Assembly (NCBI RefSeq): GCF_023921805.1
Contig: NZ_CP074197.1
Location: 682,001-746,000 of the forward strand
Reading direction: 5' to 3'
DNA: 64,000 nucleotides
Source of the DNA: Ruminococcus sp. FMBCY1
GTDB lineage: Bacteria; Bacillota; Clostridia; Oscillospirales; Acutalibacteraceae
This document shows, piece after piece, positions 1-8,011 of this stretch (within the stretch, counting starts at the first letter, position 1; every line of letters begins with the position of its first letter). Under the pieces are notes generated by a model. It made no database searches. It was not told the origin of the DNA and saw only the letters and a program-made list of their open reading frames with translations. Position numbers and translations under genes: made by a program.

Positions 1-847
1 CCCAGTTTTCTTTAGGATTGTCGTAGCGTTTCTTATTCTTGTATGATTTGGAATACGTCTTGAAGTTGATGATATCGCCGCAATACTCCTGCTGGGTAAG
101 AATCTTTGTAACGGTAGTTTTGCACCATTTATATTTGTTAGGCTGTGTGACCTTACCGCCTTTACGAATACCCTTTTCTTGCCAATACGCTATAGGAATC
201 AGCACCTTGCGCTCCTGCAATATACGGGCAATCGTTTCGTTGCTCTTACCTTCAAGCGCCATTTTGAAGATGTCACGAACGACCTGTGCCGCTTCGGGAT
301 CAATAACCCACTTCTTAGGATTATCGGGAGATTTGATATATCCATATGGCGGCGGAGCTAACGGCTCGCCTGTGCTACCCCTGATACGATAGGATGATCG
401 ACATTTTTTGCTAATGTCCCTTGCGTAAAACTCGTTCAACACATTTTTGAACGGCGCAATTTCACTTTCACCTTCGTCGCTGTCGATATTGTCGTTAACG
501 GCGATGAACCGAACATCTCTGTCGGGAAAATAGGTGTCCATATAATATCCGACCATATCGTATCGCCGTCCGAGACGGGATAGGTCTTTGACTATAACTG
601 TTGAGATATATCCGAGGTCAATGTCCTCAATCATCTTCTGAAAACCGGGACGCTCAAAATTTGTACCGGTATAGCCATCATCAACATAGTATCGGGTATT
701 GGTTAGCCCATTTTCCTTTGCAAAACGTTTTAACAATTTCTTTTGATTGGCGACCGAGTTACTGTCACCTTCCACGCCGTCATCACGGGAAAGGCGTCAG
801 TACAAGGCGGTAATGCCAGCCTTATCCTGTTTCTTTTTCGACTGCAA
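1..847 (-). pseudogene. Large serine recombinase, interrupted by an in-frame TGA; partial at left edge
   Basis: Large serine recombinases excise and integrate mobile elements using a catalytic serine in an N-terminal resolvase domain. A TTG start at 845-847 follows an AAAGGAGG site with good spacing. The product reads through GITALY, meets TGA at 797-799, then continues in frame as RLSRDDGVEGDSNSVANQKK and stays open to base 1. Downstream are the resolvase-core segment VIVKDLSRLGRRYD, a recombinase-domain segment (PPYGYIKSP) and the zinc-ribbon-proximal motif QQEYCGDI. In this family the interrupted position is usually Cys or Glu (ALYCRLS or ALYERLS), so a TGC/TGT to TGA change is the simplest explanation. 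The stop precedes the catalytic Ser, and no good restart exists nearby, so the protein is probably inactive. Confidence 0.85.
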
Positions 848-1078
848 TGTTGTCCTCCTTTCCGGCAGCCGAACACACATTTTCTGCTACCATAGTATCA
901 TTTCCCTCGGTGATTATCAAATGTGCGAAATCACTTGTAAGGATTTTTTTACACAGGTCGGAAAAGAGGTGTTGTCCTCTTTCCGTCCTGTGTGCTTGAA
1001 CGCCGCTGAAACAATGTAGGTAGCGCCGTTGACTTTGTATTCGTGTTCTTCGCCGTAAAGTGATTGTATAATACTCAT
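822..1078 (-). pseudogene. Small element-encoded protein, split by a frameshift
   Basis: An ATG at 1076-1078 overlaps the stop of the upstream ParB-like gene (TAATG). The first frame reads MSIIQSLYGEEHEYKVNGAT and continues to about FKHTGRKED, then ends at TGA 917-919. A different frame then carries the convincing remainder (LFSDLCKKILTSDF, then DTMVAENVCSAAGKED), ending at 822-824. Small ORFs with this NGxTYIV start and CSAAGKED tail sit directly before the recombinase in related elements; some annotations call such proteins TnpW-like, but I am not sure of the name. The two halves need a one-base shift around 960-1000 to join. Its end overlaps the recombinase start. Confidence 0.55.
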
Positions 1079-1875
1079 TATCTTTCCTCCCTGTTTTTGT
1101 TTCGCTGACGGCTACGATAGTCGTCCTCAATCAGCTTGATTATTTTACGTTCGATATCTCTCGGGGTGTAACTTTTCGGAAAGAATTTAGTCAGCTTTTC
1201 AATTTGAAAACTGATTTTCTCACGCTGATTCGGTTTTTCCTCAGATATGATTTTTGATATGGTATCGCTGTCAAGTTTGCCTGACTGAGAGAGCTTTTTC
1301 ATTTGGATTGTTTGTGAGAGCGAGGGCGTTTTGTCCTCCAGCTCTATTGCTTCAAACAAATCCTGCTGTTCGTATTCGGTTAGATAGGATAGCTCCACGC
1401 CTACAGAAAATGCAATACGCTGTTCATCGACCATTTTGAGAATATCGGGGATAAGCTTAGTCAGACGGATATATCTTCTGACTTGCTCCCGACTTTCTCC
1501 GTTTTGTTCACCGACAATCTCGCTTGTGCGAAACTTTGACACAACTTGTGTAGAAGTTAAGTCTGAGCGTTCACCTTGCCTTTTCATAGCTTCAAGTTTC
1601 ATCTTGTAAGCAAACGCCTTTTCCGACGGCAGAAGATGCTCCCTGTGGAGATTGCTGTCCACCACCATAATCGCTGCTTCGTCACGGCTAACGGGACGAA
1701 TAAAGGCAGGTACTTCTGCAAGTCCTGCCTTCTGTGTCGTACAGAAACGGCGGTGTCCGGATATGATTTCATACTCATCTGTAGTACCTTCAAGCGGTCG
1801 GATAATCAGCGGCGTCATAATGCCCTGCTGTTGAACGCTCTCGATTAAGCTGTTCATTCCTTCGTTGTCGAGCAC
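1078..1875 (-). CDS. ParB/Spo0J-family DNA-binding protein of the mobile element
   Basis: The N-terminal ParB/sulfiredoxin-fold domain is recognised from PLIIRPLE, the EIISGHRR box (about residues 37-44) and the following AGLAEVPAFIR. A helix-turn-helix middle follows (SREQVRRYIRLTKLIPDILK), then a charged C-terminal tail. ParB-like proteins of this type are standard in Clostridia conjugative elements, where they bind DNA for maintenance or regulation. The start used here is GTG at 1873-1875, but the frame is open upstream and encodes KLHEFRDHPYQ, which belongs to the domain. A better start (ATG at 1924-1926, overlapping the relaxase stop) is one base out of frame, so the gene may carry a frameshift between about 1895 and 1925. 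Confidence 0.8.
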   Translation of the reverse strand: MLDNEGMNSLIESVQQQGIMTPLIIRPLEGTTDEYEIISGHRRFCTTQKAGLAEVPAFIRPVSRDEAAIMVVDSNLHREHLLPSEKAFAYKMKLEAMKRQGERSDLTSTQVVSKFRTSEIVGEQNGESREQVRRYIRLTKLIPDILKMVDEQRIAFSVGVELSYLTEYEQQDLFEAIELEDKTPSLSQTIQMKKLSQSGKLDSDTISKIISEEKPNQREKISFQIEKLTKFFPKSYTPRDIERKIIKLIEDDYRSRQRNKNREER

Positions 1876-1925
1876 CTGATAAGGGTGATCTCTGAATTCG
1901 TGTAATTTGTTGATTGATATATTGG

Positions 1926-3320
1926 TTATCGTTCATAACTCCTTTGTTTCGTTTTATTTTGGTGATAATATTTGTACTTGTATCTGCCTTGCTCCAGCTG
2001 CTTTTCCTGTTCGATCAAAGCACGGAGTCGAGGCACTTTGTTTTCAATGCGCCCGCAGATAATGAGCTGCTTGTGCAAGGGTGTCAGCTTCTTTGTGATT
2101 TCTCTGCATTGTTCTTTTAGAGAATAATCTTCTTCGGGTGTTTTCGCTCTGCGGATTCGGTTGCGGATATGCTGCCGCTCGGTTTCATAGGTTTTGATTT
2201 GCTCGGCGATTTCCTTTCGGCAAGATACAAAATCCTCTGCGCATTCCACATTATGGTCACGGAGAAAATGGTATTCCTCAAGCGTTCGGTCGAGATTCTG
2301 TATTTCCAATCTCAATTCGGGAGATACGGGACGATAATCTCGCTTTTGCACGTTGTTGCCTGTGATGAGCTTTGCGATAGTGATGATAAGCTCAAACAGC
2401 GCCGTGATAACATCAGGCTCTGTTCTTTTCTCAAAATCTCTGATTCTCACTATCAGCGGTTGGCGCTGATAATACGATTTCGGTGTATAGAAATCCACAA
2501 AGTATTTATCCTCACGCTGAGATTGAAGCCGCCTAAGTATCGCTTCTCTGGTGTAATCCTTGCCGAGACTGCTTAATCTGACAGGTTTCCGCCAGTCTGG
2601 AGCGATCACTGACGGATGCTGATATTTGAAATTCCGCACAAACTGATAGCCGAGCGAGCGAAGATAAAATTCAAAATCAAACGGTTTGATCGTACAGGCT
2701 AAGGCTTCATCAACATCGTGCCGCAGCATATCTTTGTGTGGTACTCGTCCGCTCTTGCGTACCCAATATGCCTTGTCGCCGCCGTAGAACGGAGCGTTTT
2801 CTATTACAGATTTTCCATATTCACGACAGATCTCGTCGGAAATCTCACGCAGCTTGTAATGGTCGGAAATGTGATTTTCAAACTTCCGTCCGGTGCGGAA
2901 CGATACACTATTTACGACGATATGATTGTGTAGGTTTGCCGTATTCAGATGTGTCGTCACAACTATCTCATAGTCATCGCCCCACATACGACGTACGGTT
3001 TCAATGCCGATACGGTGTGCTTCTTCGGGTGTGACCTCTCCTGACTGAAAGCTCTGATAACCGTGATACGCCACATTTCCGCCGAGTTTACCGAAACGCC
3101 GCTTTGTGGTCATCATCTGCTCATAGGCTTGCTTCTTCGTGCAGTTGATACCGCTGACGTACATTGTCTGGTCGGTTTTGTCACTGTTCTCAACGTAATT
3201 GAGTGTAGCGGCTAAATCGTCATCAAGAAATCTTCTGTCTGTTGTCTTATCGGGATTCTGAGCGTAGTTGATAACATCCTTTAACCGTCCTTTGACGGGC
3301 CAGAAGCCTGTTGTTGCCAC
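1926..3320 (-). CDS. Relaxase / mobilization nuclease (MOBP-type)
   Basis: Relaxases nick the transfer origin and lead the DNA strand into the recipient. The 464-residue protein has the N-terminal KGRLKDVINYAQNPDKT motif of this family and the metal-binding histidine motif HLNTANLHNHIVVNSVSF at about residues 124-141. The C-terminal half is basic and probably helical, consistent with DNA or coupling-protein contacts. It overlaps the upstream MobC-like gene by about 40 bases and abuts the ParB-like gene, so the three are probably one transcript. The length is usual for element-encoded relaxases, and no internal damage was seen. Confidence 0.9.
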   Translation of the reverse strand: MATTGFWPVKGRLKDVINYAQNPDKTTDRRFLDDDLAATLNYVENSDKTDQTMYVSGINCTKKQAYEQMMTTKRRFGKLGGNVAYHGYQSFQSGEVTPEEAHRIGIETVRRMWGDDYEIVVTTHLNTANLHNHIVVNSVSFRTGRKFENHISDHYKLREISDEICREYGKSVIENAPFYGGDKAYWVRKSGRVPHKDMLRHDVDEALACTIKPFDFEFYLRSLGYQFVRNFKYQHPSVIAPDWRKPVRLSSLGKDYTREAILRRLQSQREDKYFVDFYTPKSYYQRQPLIVRIRDFEKRTEPDVITALFELIITIAKLITGNNVQKRDYRPVSPELRLEIQNLDRTLEEYHFLRDHNVECAEDFVSCRKEIAEQIKTYETERQHIRNRIRRAKTPEEDYSLKEQCREITKKLTPLHKQLIICGRIENKVPRLRALIEQEKQLEQGRYKYKYYHQNKTKQRSYER

Positions 3321-3637
3321 GTCATCATCTCCTTGCGAATCTGTGCCATTGTGGATTTCTCCGGCAGAAGTAGGCGCTGTTGAATTTCGTCTACGACTTC
3401 AAGCAGCTTTCGTTCGGTTTCAGGTGATACCTTATCGGCAACCTCGTCACACAAACGGCAGAACGTTTGGTAGAAATCAAAAAAGACATCAGGTTGCACC
3501 GTCCTCGGCGCATAGCCCAATGTCCTTTGTCTGATATATTCGGATTGAGATAAGCCGCAGTTCTCGGCGAGCCGGGCTATCTTCTTTTTCTCGGACTGCG
3601 TAACTCGCAGCTCGATTCTTGCATTTATATCGTTCAA
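3281..3637 (-). CDS. MobC-like relaxosome accessory protein
   Basis: This 118-residue protein starts with a ribbon-helix-helix-like segment (NARIELRVTQSEKKKIARLA, then a turn and SQSEYIRQRTLGY), typical of MobC/plasmid mobilization relaxosome proteins that bind oriT beside the relaxase. The rest is helical and charged. Its 3' end overlaps the relaxase start, the usual arrangement for translationally coupled mobilization genes. The oriT would be expected in the 240-base non-coding stretch upstream (3638-3878), but I cannot identify a nic site by eye. Confidence 0.75.
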   Translation of the reverse strand: MNDINARIELRVTQSEKKKIARLAENCGLSQSEYIRQRTLGYAPRTVQPDVFFDFYQTFCRLCDEVADKVSPETERKLLEVVDEIQQRLLLPEKSTMAQIRKEMMTWQQQASGPSKDG

Positions 3638-3820
3638 AAATATACCTTCTTTCTTCGGGTGTTAGGGTTTCCCTAAAGATTTACAACAGCTTTGGAGCTG
3701 TTGTATTTGGAATTTGCCGTACAAATTCCCTGCTTGCTATAGTATAAGACACAGCCATGGAGTGTTAATTCCAACCGTTCTTCTGTGCCTTATGCTGTTG
3801 ATTAAAATACTATCTTGATA

Positions 3821-3882
3821 TGACGGCATTTTGCCGTCAATTTTAATATCGGTCTTGAAATTTGCCGTCATCGTGCCGTCAA
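3821..3882. repeat. TGACGGCA repeats beside the partition genes; candidate centromere (parC-like)
   Basis: Four copies of TGACGGCA or its complement occur within about 60 bases: an inverted pair at 3821-3839 and two further same-orientation copies near 3862-3880. They lie just 3' of the ParR-like gene, with the last one touching its end. ParM-type systems need an iterated centromere bound by the ParR adaptor, so this is a plausible site. A role in transfer or transcription termination is equally possible. Confidence 0.4.
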
Positions 3883-4205
3883 TCAAATAGTTTGAGGTCG
3901 TCCAAAATATCCTGCTCGGCTTCCGCCTGTTGATCTGCACTTAAAGCAGGATTTACAGCCTGCGGAGCGAAGTTTGCTTCTGCAAAGCAAGCCCGCATTT
4001 CCTCACGAATGATATTTCGGATATCCTCCTCGTGCTGTTCACGGGTGATCGACTGCAAATCCACATAGTCTGCGATCGCATCTAACACAAACTGATTGCG
4101 GGATTGATACTTCTTCACATCCAGCGTCTGCATATACTCTGCAAGATAACGCTCTCGGGCGTCGGTTAGGTCAAAGCGTACTGTCATTTTATACACGTCC
4201 TTCAT
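3879..4205 (-). CDS. ParR/StbB-like partition adaptor protein
   Basis: This small protein of 108 residues has an N-terminal segment (KMTVRFDLTDARERYLAEYM) resembling ribbon-helix-helix DNA-binding adaptors, followed by an acidic C-terminal tail (EQDILDDLKLFD) of the kind that contacts an actin-like filament. It overlaps the 3' end of the ParM-like gene by 17 bases, so the two are translationally coupled. In type II plasmid partition, ParR binds the centromere and links it to ParM filaments. The assignment depends mainly on the neighbour and on this bipartite layout. Confidence 0.65.
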   Translation of the reverse strand: MKDVYKMTVRFDLTDARERYLAEYMQTLDVKKYQSRNQFVLDAIADYVDLQSITREQHEEDIRNIIREEMRACFAEANFAPQAVNPALSADQQAEAEQDILDDLKLFD

Positions 4206-5124
4206 TCTTCGCCTCGGCTCTCAGATAAACGTCTGCAAGATATTCATAGCCTTTAGCTGCGGCACAGATGTCGTTAATGAACTTTACACGGTCGAGATTG
4301 CCGTGATAAAAATTCTTGATCAGACAACCGCCACCGCCGCAGACGCAGAGCGTCATCGTACTTTCATCATAGCCGTGCTCACGCAAGCGACGGAAGATCT
4401 CAGCGACATATTCCTCGGCAATAGCGGTGATGATCTCCAAATCGGAAGCAAGAATATCTGCCGTGCCTGTCTGCAACACCTCGTCGATGATATAGTCGTT
4501 CAGCTCTCGGCGTGTCTTGCGCATAAAGACTTCACGAATAGCGAGGGTGCATTGATAAGTGCCGAACTTCTCGGTGAACATCTTACCGCTTTGCGGCTTG
4601 CCGTTGACAAGATAAAGTGTGTTCATCGTACCGTTACCGATATCGGCTACCATACTCAATCCTTTGAGCGTAGACTTGATAGGTACAACCGCAGAATAAC
4701 CCTGCGGATAGATTTTTACATCACAAATTCGGATATGATAATCTACATTCCGAAAAGTGAACGCTACCTCTTTGCTCTTTGACAGATAAGCGGCAAAATC
4801 CGCTTTCTGTCCGCTTGTCCAAGTTAAAGGCAAGCCTGCGGCAATAATCACATCCGCTTCGGTCAGCCCTTTGTCCGAAAGCTCGGTTGAGATAGCAGCG
4901 AGTGTGAGGACATAGTAATCCTCATCATTCTGCTTTTCGGGCAGAAACTCTTTGTGTCCTTCGCCTATCAGATAATACTTGCCGTTGTAGGTTAGCATAT
5001 CCTTTGTGAACAGCGGTTCGCTGTCGTGGGCAGTGATACCCGTCTTGAAACAATGGTTAGCGGTTTTGATGTTGCCGTAACCGTGGTCGATATCGATAAT
5101 CTTAAAATTATTTAGTGTTTTCAT
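4189..5124 (-). CDS. ParM/StbA-family actin-like ATPase (plasmid/element segregation)
   Basis: Actin-like ATPases push or pull plasmid copies apart by polymerising. The 311-residue protein has the N-terminal phosphate-1-type motif IIDIDHGYGNIKTAN, the AAGLPLTWT segment of ParM/StbA proteins, a second nucleotide-binding motif MVADIGNGTMNTLYL at about residue 160, and an adenosine-binding glycine run LCVCGGGGCLIK near residue 265. It precedes the ParR-like gene and follows the cysteine-rich VLP gene with only a few bases between them. Its presence suggests that the element has, or had, an extrachromosomal stage needing segregation. Confidence 0.85.
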   Translation of the reverse strand: MKTLNNFKIIDIDHGYGNIKTANHCFKTGITAHDSEPLFTKDMLTYNGKYYLIGEGHKEFLPEKQNDEDYYVLTLAAISTELSDKGLTEADVIIAAGLPLTWTSGQKADFAAYLSKSKEVAFTFRNVDYHIRICDVKIYPQGYSAVVPIKSTLKGLSMVADIGNGTMNTLYLVNGKPQSGKMFTEKFGTYQCTLAIREVFMRKTRRELNDYIIDEVLQTGTADILASDLEIITAIAEEYVAEIFRRLREHGYDESTMTLCVCGGGGCLIKNFYHGNLDRVKFINDICAAAKGYEYLADVYLRAEAKNEGRV

Positions 5125-5128
5125 AAAA

Positions 5129-5365
5129 TCATCCTTTCAGTTTTTCGTTGTAGGCGAGTATGTCGCCGTAGAGTTTTGGAAAAGCAGGCAATATGCATTT
5201 CAAAAGATAGTTGCAGTAAATGCCGTACTTGCTGATCAGCTGCACGCAGCTGTGTTCTTCGCCGTAGTCGAGTAACAGGCAGTTGTCGTCAATGCAGTTG
5301 CAGCACGAATGACGGACAATGCGGTTTACTCTGTCGGACAGCTCTTCGGTAATTTTCAGCACCAT
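5129..5365 (-). CDS. Cysteine-rich VLP-domain small protein
   Basis: The 78-residue protein has the layout of the cysteine-rich VLP family common in Clostridia mobile elements: RVNRIVRHSCCNCIDDNCLL, then EEHSCVQLISKYGIYCNY and a hydrophobic ILPAFP near the C-terminus. Eight cysteines suggest metal binding, but the function of the family is unknown. The gene is the first of the minus-strand left module, with a GGAGGAA site just before its ATG. It is four bases from the ParM-like gene. Confidence 0.75.
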   Translation of the reverse strand: MVLKITEELSDRVNRIVRHSCCNCIDDNCLLLDYGEEHSCVQLISKYGIYCNYLLKCILPAFPKLYGDILAYNEKLKG

Positions 5366-5491
5366 AGCTTGTTCCTCCTTTCGTGTATTTTGGAGGGCTT
5401 TTCGTCCCTCTACTGTATTAAATACACGAAAATCCGAAAACTTAGGGTTTTAAGAAAACATAGTGAAAATCAAAAAGAAAACACTAAAAAA

Positions 5492-5525
5492 CGGCTTGAA
5501 TACTGAACGATCAGAATTCAAGCCG
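5492..5525. terminator. Inverted repeat between the two divergent modules
   Basis: CGGCTTGAAT at 5492-5501 is the exact complement of ATTCAAGCCG at 5516-5525, followed by an AT-rich stretch. It lies in the 280-base gap between the minus-strand backbone and the plus-strand cargo. There is no convergent gene end here, so it could be an operator or attenuator rather than a terminator. Confidence 0.4.
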
Positions 5526-5647
5526 ATAATTTTATATTACGGAAAACAATAATTCAAAATTTTTTCAAAAATTTCTTCTAAAGCGGAGCAAAGGGAGTTT
5601 TATGGGACACCTGTTTTGGTAGACTTGATAGTGAGGAGGTGTTGATT

Positions 5648-6784
5648 TTGGAAAAAATCAGCTTTTTCAGCGCCGATTTTCGTGACGGAAGAATACGGAT
5701 CAGCAACAAAATTTACCCTGCCGGTACGTTCGCTACGCACCTTTTGAATCAATACTATAAGGACGATACGGCGGCTCGGTTGGCTGTATACAAACAATAC
5801 AGCTGGCATTTATACGATACGATCTCTGCCGGTTATCTTGATAACAATGATGTTTTACGATCTGGGTGGGAGATCCACCAAATCTTAAAAACCTTGCCTA
5901 AACTACAACCGTTCACTAAGCTGGATGTTGAAGCAGAGTGTATTAGAATAGCTGAACTTTTCACAGAGAACAACGCTGACTTTATCCGAGAGTATTTCAA
6001 TGCAAAGGCTCAAATATTAGCTATGGGAATCAATAAATCTGCTTTGGATTTGCTCCCGATTGGAATAGATAAAGTTCAGCAAAAAACAGCGGACAACCTA
6101 CTTAATGATATGATGACAACACTGGCTTTCTATGATCGTATCAGCAACGATATGAGAGAAGCATTTGAGGGCTTAACCGAGTTCTGCGACAGGCTTAATG
6201 AAGCAGAACGCTTCGATGAGGCACACCTATTACCTATTGCGCTGGACATATTCGGCAATGAAAAACTTGATGTAACATCCGAGTATGTCGCTATGCGCAA
6301 GACAGCAAAGAGCAAAACGATGGTTACAGCGAGAAGAATGTATTTTGATAATTACTATAGCTTTGTGCTGACGGATTTTTTTGAGGGCTTGTACTACGGT
6401 CATTATCCGAGAAGGTGTCCGATCTGCAAGCGCTATTTCCTGATGACTTCTGCAAGGCGGCAGGTGTATTGCAACGGTATTGCGTCCTATATGCTGAAAG
6501 GAAAAACAATTACCTGCCGAAAATATGCGGCGAGGATGAAGGAAAAGGAGCTTTCCGAAGGTAACCCTATCAATCCAATTTACAAGAGCCGTTGCTCTGC
6601 AATTCGTGTAGAACAAAAAAGAAGCACCATTACAGCAGAGTTTGCTGCAATGGCGCTGAAAGTCGCTAAAGAGTATTGGCAAAAAGCAAAGTATGATGAC
6701 AACTACGCTAACGGTCAATTTAAAATGGATATGAAGCGTGAGAATATATATATAGAAACGGACAGGAGAATCAAGCAAAAGTGA
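5648..6784 (+). CDS. DUF6076-like element protein with a zinc-finger-like motif
   Basis: This protein of about 378 residues matches my recollection of the DUF6076 family found in Clostridia mobile elements; no function is known. A probable zinc-binding segment RRCPICKRYFLMTSARRQVY lies at about residues 257-276, followed by a further Cys in TCRKYAARMKEKEL. The last third is helical and charged. I chose the TTG start because a GAGGAGG site lies six bases upstream; the GTG at 5639 overlaps that site. The stop overlaps the next gene's GTG start, so the two are co-translated. Confidence 0.6.
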   Translation: MEKISFFSADFRDGRIRISNKIYPAGTFATHLLNQYYKDDTAARLAVYKQYSWHLYDTISAGYLDNNDVLRSGWEIHQILKTLPKLQPFTKLDVEAECIRIAELFTENNADFIREYFNAKAQILAMGINKSALDLLPIGIDKVQQKTADNLLNDMMTTLAFYDRISNDMREAFEGLTEFCDRLNEAERFDEAHLLPIALDIFGNEKLDVTSEYVAMRKTAKSKTMVTARRMYFDNYYSFVLTDFFEGLYYGHYPRRCPICKRYFLMTSARRQVYCNGIASYMLKGKTITCRKYAARMKEKELSEGNPINPIYKSRCSAIRVEQKRSTITAEFAAMALKVAKEYWQKAKYDDNYANGQFKMDMKRENIYIETDRRIKQK

Positions 6785-7659
6785 GCCATATCGAGAAAAA
6801 AGAATTTGAAATATACCGCATTAATCCGCCACCGCCTGAATGGGATTTGCAGGAGTATATTCGGCAGTATATCCAGACCGGCGATGACAATTATTTCTAT
6901 TGGTTCCTACACTATTACGAGCCGTCGTTAAATGAAAAGGCGAAGTTTTTTAGGAATAAATACTCAATGGAAGAACATTTTGCCGATATAAAGCAAAGCA
7001 TTGTAACAGGCTTATGTAAGGCTCTGATGAAATACGATATTTCCATAGCTCCTTTTCTGCCGTATGCTCAGAGGTATATGGAGCGTGAGGCGCATACCTA
7101 TATCCGCACAATGCGGACGGGCTATTCCGTGCAGAGCGAATTTGAATATGCCCGACTTCGTAAAGTGATGGATATTTTCAATCATTCAGGCGGTGAATTT
7201 ACGGAGGAAACCGTTTCTCAGGTTGCAGCGCAAATCGGTGAAAGCTATGATAAAACAAAGTCTATCATTGAAGGCGGTATTCTTACTGAAAACTATGTAG
7301 ATGTTCAGAGTAACGATGAGGACGACGAACAGACAACAGATTTTCTTCTTCCCGATTCCTCACTCAATCCTGAAAATATCTATTTCAAGCAGGAGCTTTA
7401 TAACAAACTGTATGAAGCCTATGACAGCTTGGAATACACAGAAAAAATAATGCTCGCCCAGCACCTCGGCTTTTGCCCTGAGTGTTTCAGTAATCACTAT
7501 GCCGACAAAACCGATTTAGACGAAAATGGCAAACCGAAGGAAAAGCTCATCAAACCGCTGCCTTATACCGACATCGCCACCGATCACGGATTTAGCGATG
7601 CCGATACTGCAAAGAGAATTTGTAGAACAGCCTTTAAAAAAATCAAATTTCTTATATGA
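6781..7659 (+). CDS. Sigma-70-family-like protein of the mobile element
   Basis: The 292-residue protein has a region-2-like block (EEHFADIKQSIVTGLCKALM, then KYDISIAPFLPYAQRYMERE, residues about 60-105), a region-3-like helix set (ETVSQVAAQIGESYDKTK), and a C-terminal helix-turn-helix (YTDIATDHGFSDADTAKRIC) as in region 4. Sigma-like proteins of this type accompany DUF6076 proteins in Clostridia elements. Whether it directs RNA polymerase is not known. An insertion with CPEC separates the last two helices. It starts at GTG, overlapping the upstream stop by four bases. Confidence 0.65.
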   Translation: MSHIEKKEFEIYRINPPPPEWDLQEYIRQYIQTGDDNYFYWFLHYYEPSLNEKAKFFRNKYSMEEHFADIKQSIVTGLCKALMKYDISIAPFLPYAQRYMEREAHTYIRTMRTGYSVQSEFEYARLRKVMDIFNHSGGEFTEETVSQVAAQIGESYDKTKSIIEGGILTENYVDVQSNDEDDEQTTDFLLPDSSLNPENIYFKQELYNKLYEAYDSLEYTEKIMLAQHLGFCPECFSNHYADKTDLDENGKPKEKLIKPLPYTDIATDHGFSDADTAKRICRTAFKKIKFLI

Positions 7660-7704
7660 AAATCATCAAATTTGATTGAGCTTTGCAAAGATTTATGCTA
7701 TAAT
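7641..7704 (+). promoter_or_regulatory. Promoter with an overlapping perfect inverted repeat, upstream of the Xre regulator and hsdMSR
   Basis: A near-consensus promoter is visible: TTGAGC at 7676-7681, a 17-base spacer, and TATAAT at 7699-7704. A perfect 10-base inverted repeat, AATCAAATTT at 7641-7650 and AAATTTGATT at 7668-7677, overlaps the -35 box. The Xre protein encoded immediately downstream is the obvious candidate to bind it, giving autoregulation as for restriction-modification controller proteins. The repeat could also end the preceding gene's transcript. Confidence 0.6.
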
Positions 7705-7747
7705 TTTCATATATTTATATGAGTTTTCTATCAAGGAGGTTGTAATT

Positions 7748-7957
7748 ATGGCTGTTAGTTATAAAAAGCTTTGGAAATTGCTCATTGATAAAGATATGAA
7801 TAAAAGCGATCTTGAGCGTGAAGCAAAAATCACTCATTATTCATTGAGTAAGCTTTCACAGGGCAAGGATGTTTCTACTGAAGTCTTAGGCAAAATTTGC
7901 GAAACGCTGGATTGCACGATAGACGACATTATGGAGTTCGTACCGGAAGAAAAATAA
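7748..7957 (+). CDS. Small Xre/Cro-type helix-turn-helix regulator (possible controller of the R-M system)
   Basis: This 69-residue protein is almost entirely one helix-turn-helix domain: YKKLWKLLIDKDMNKSDLER, the recognition region ITHYSLSKLSQGKDVSTEVL, and CETLDCTIDDIMEF. The ATG at 7748 follows AAGGAGG; the longer reading to 7676 would overlap the promoter and is unlikely. It sits 54 bases before hsdM with no terminator between, so it is co-transcribed with the restriction genes. Small Cro-like proteins in this position commonly time methylase and nuclease expression; that role is inferred from position. Confidence 0.8.
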   Translation: MAVSYKKLWKLLIDKDMNKSDLEREAKITHYSLSKLSQGKDVSTEVLGKICETLDCTIDDIMEFVPEEK

Positions 7958-8011
7958 AAGTTTCAACACAAAGAATCACCTAACTTTGGTACGATAAAAA
8001 GGAGTTAAAAA

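Noticed and set aside
797..799. Selenocysteine at the recombinase TGA
   Set aside because: No SECIS-like hairpin is evident immediately downstream, recombinases are not known selenoproteins, and neighbouring genes also show lesions.
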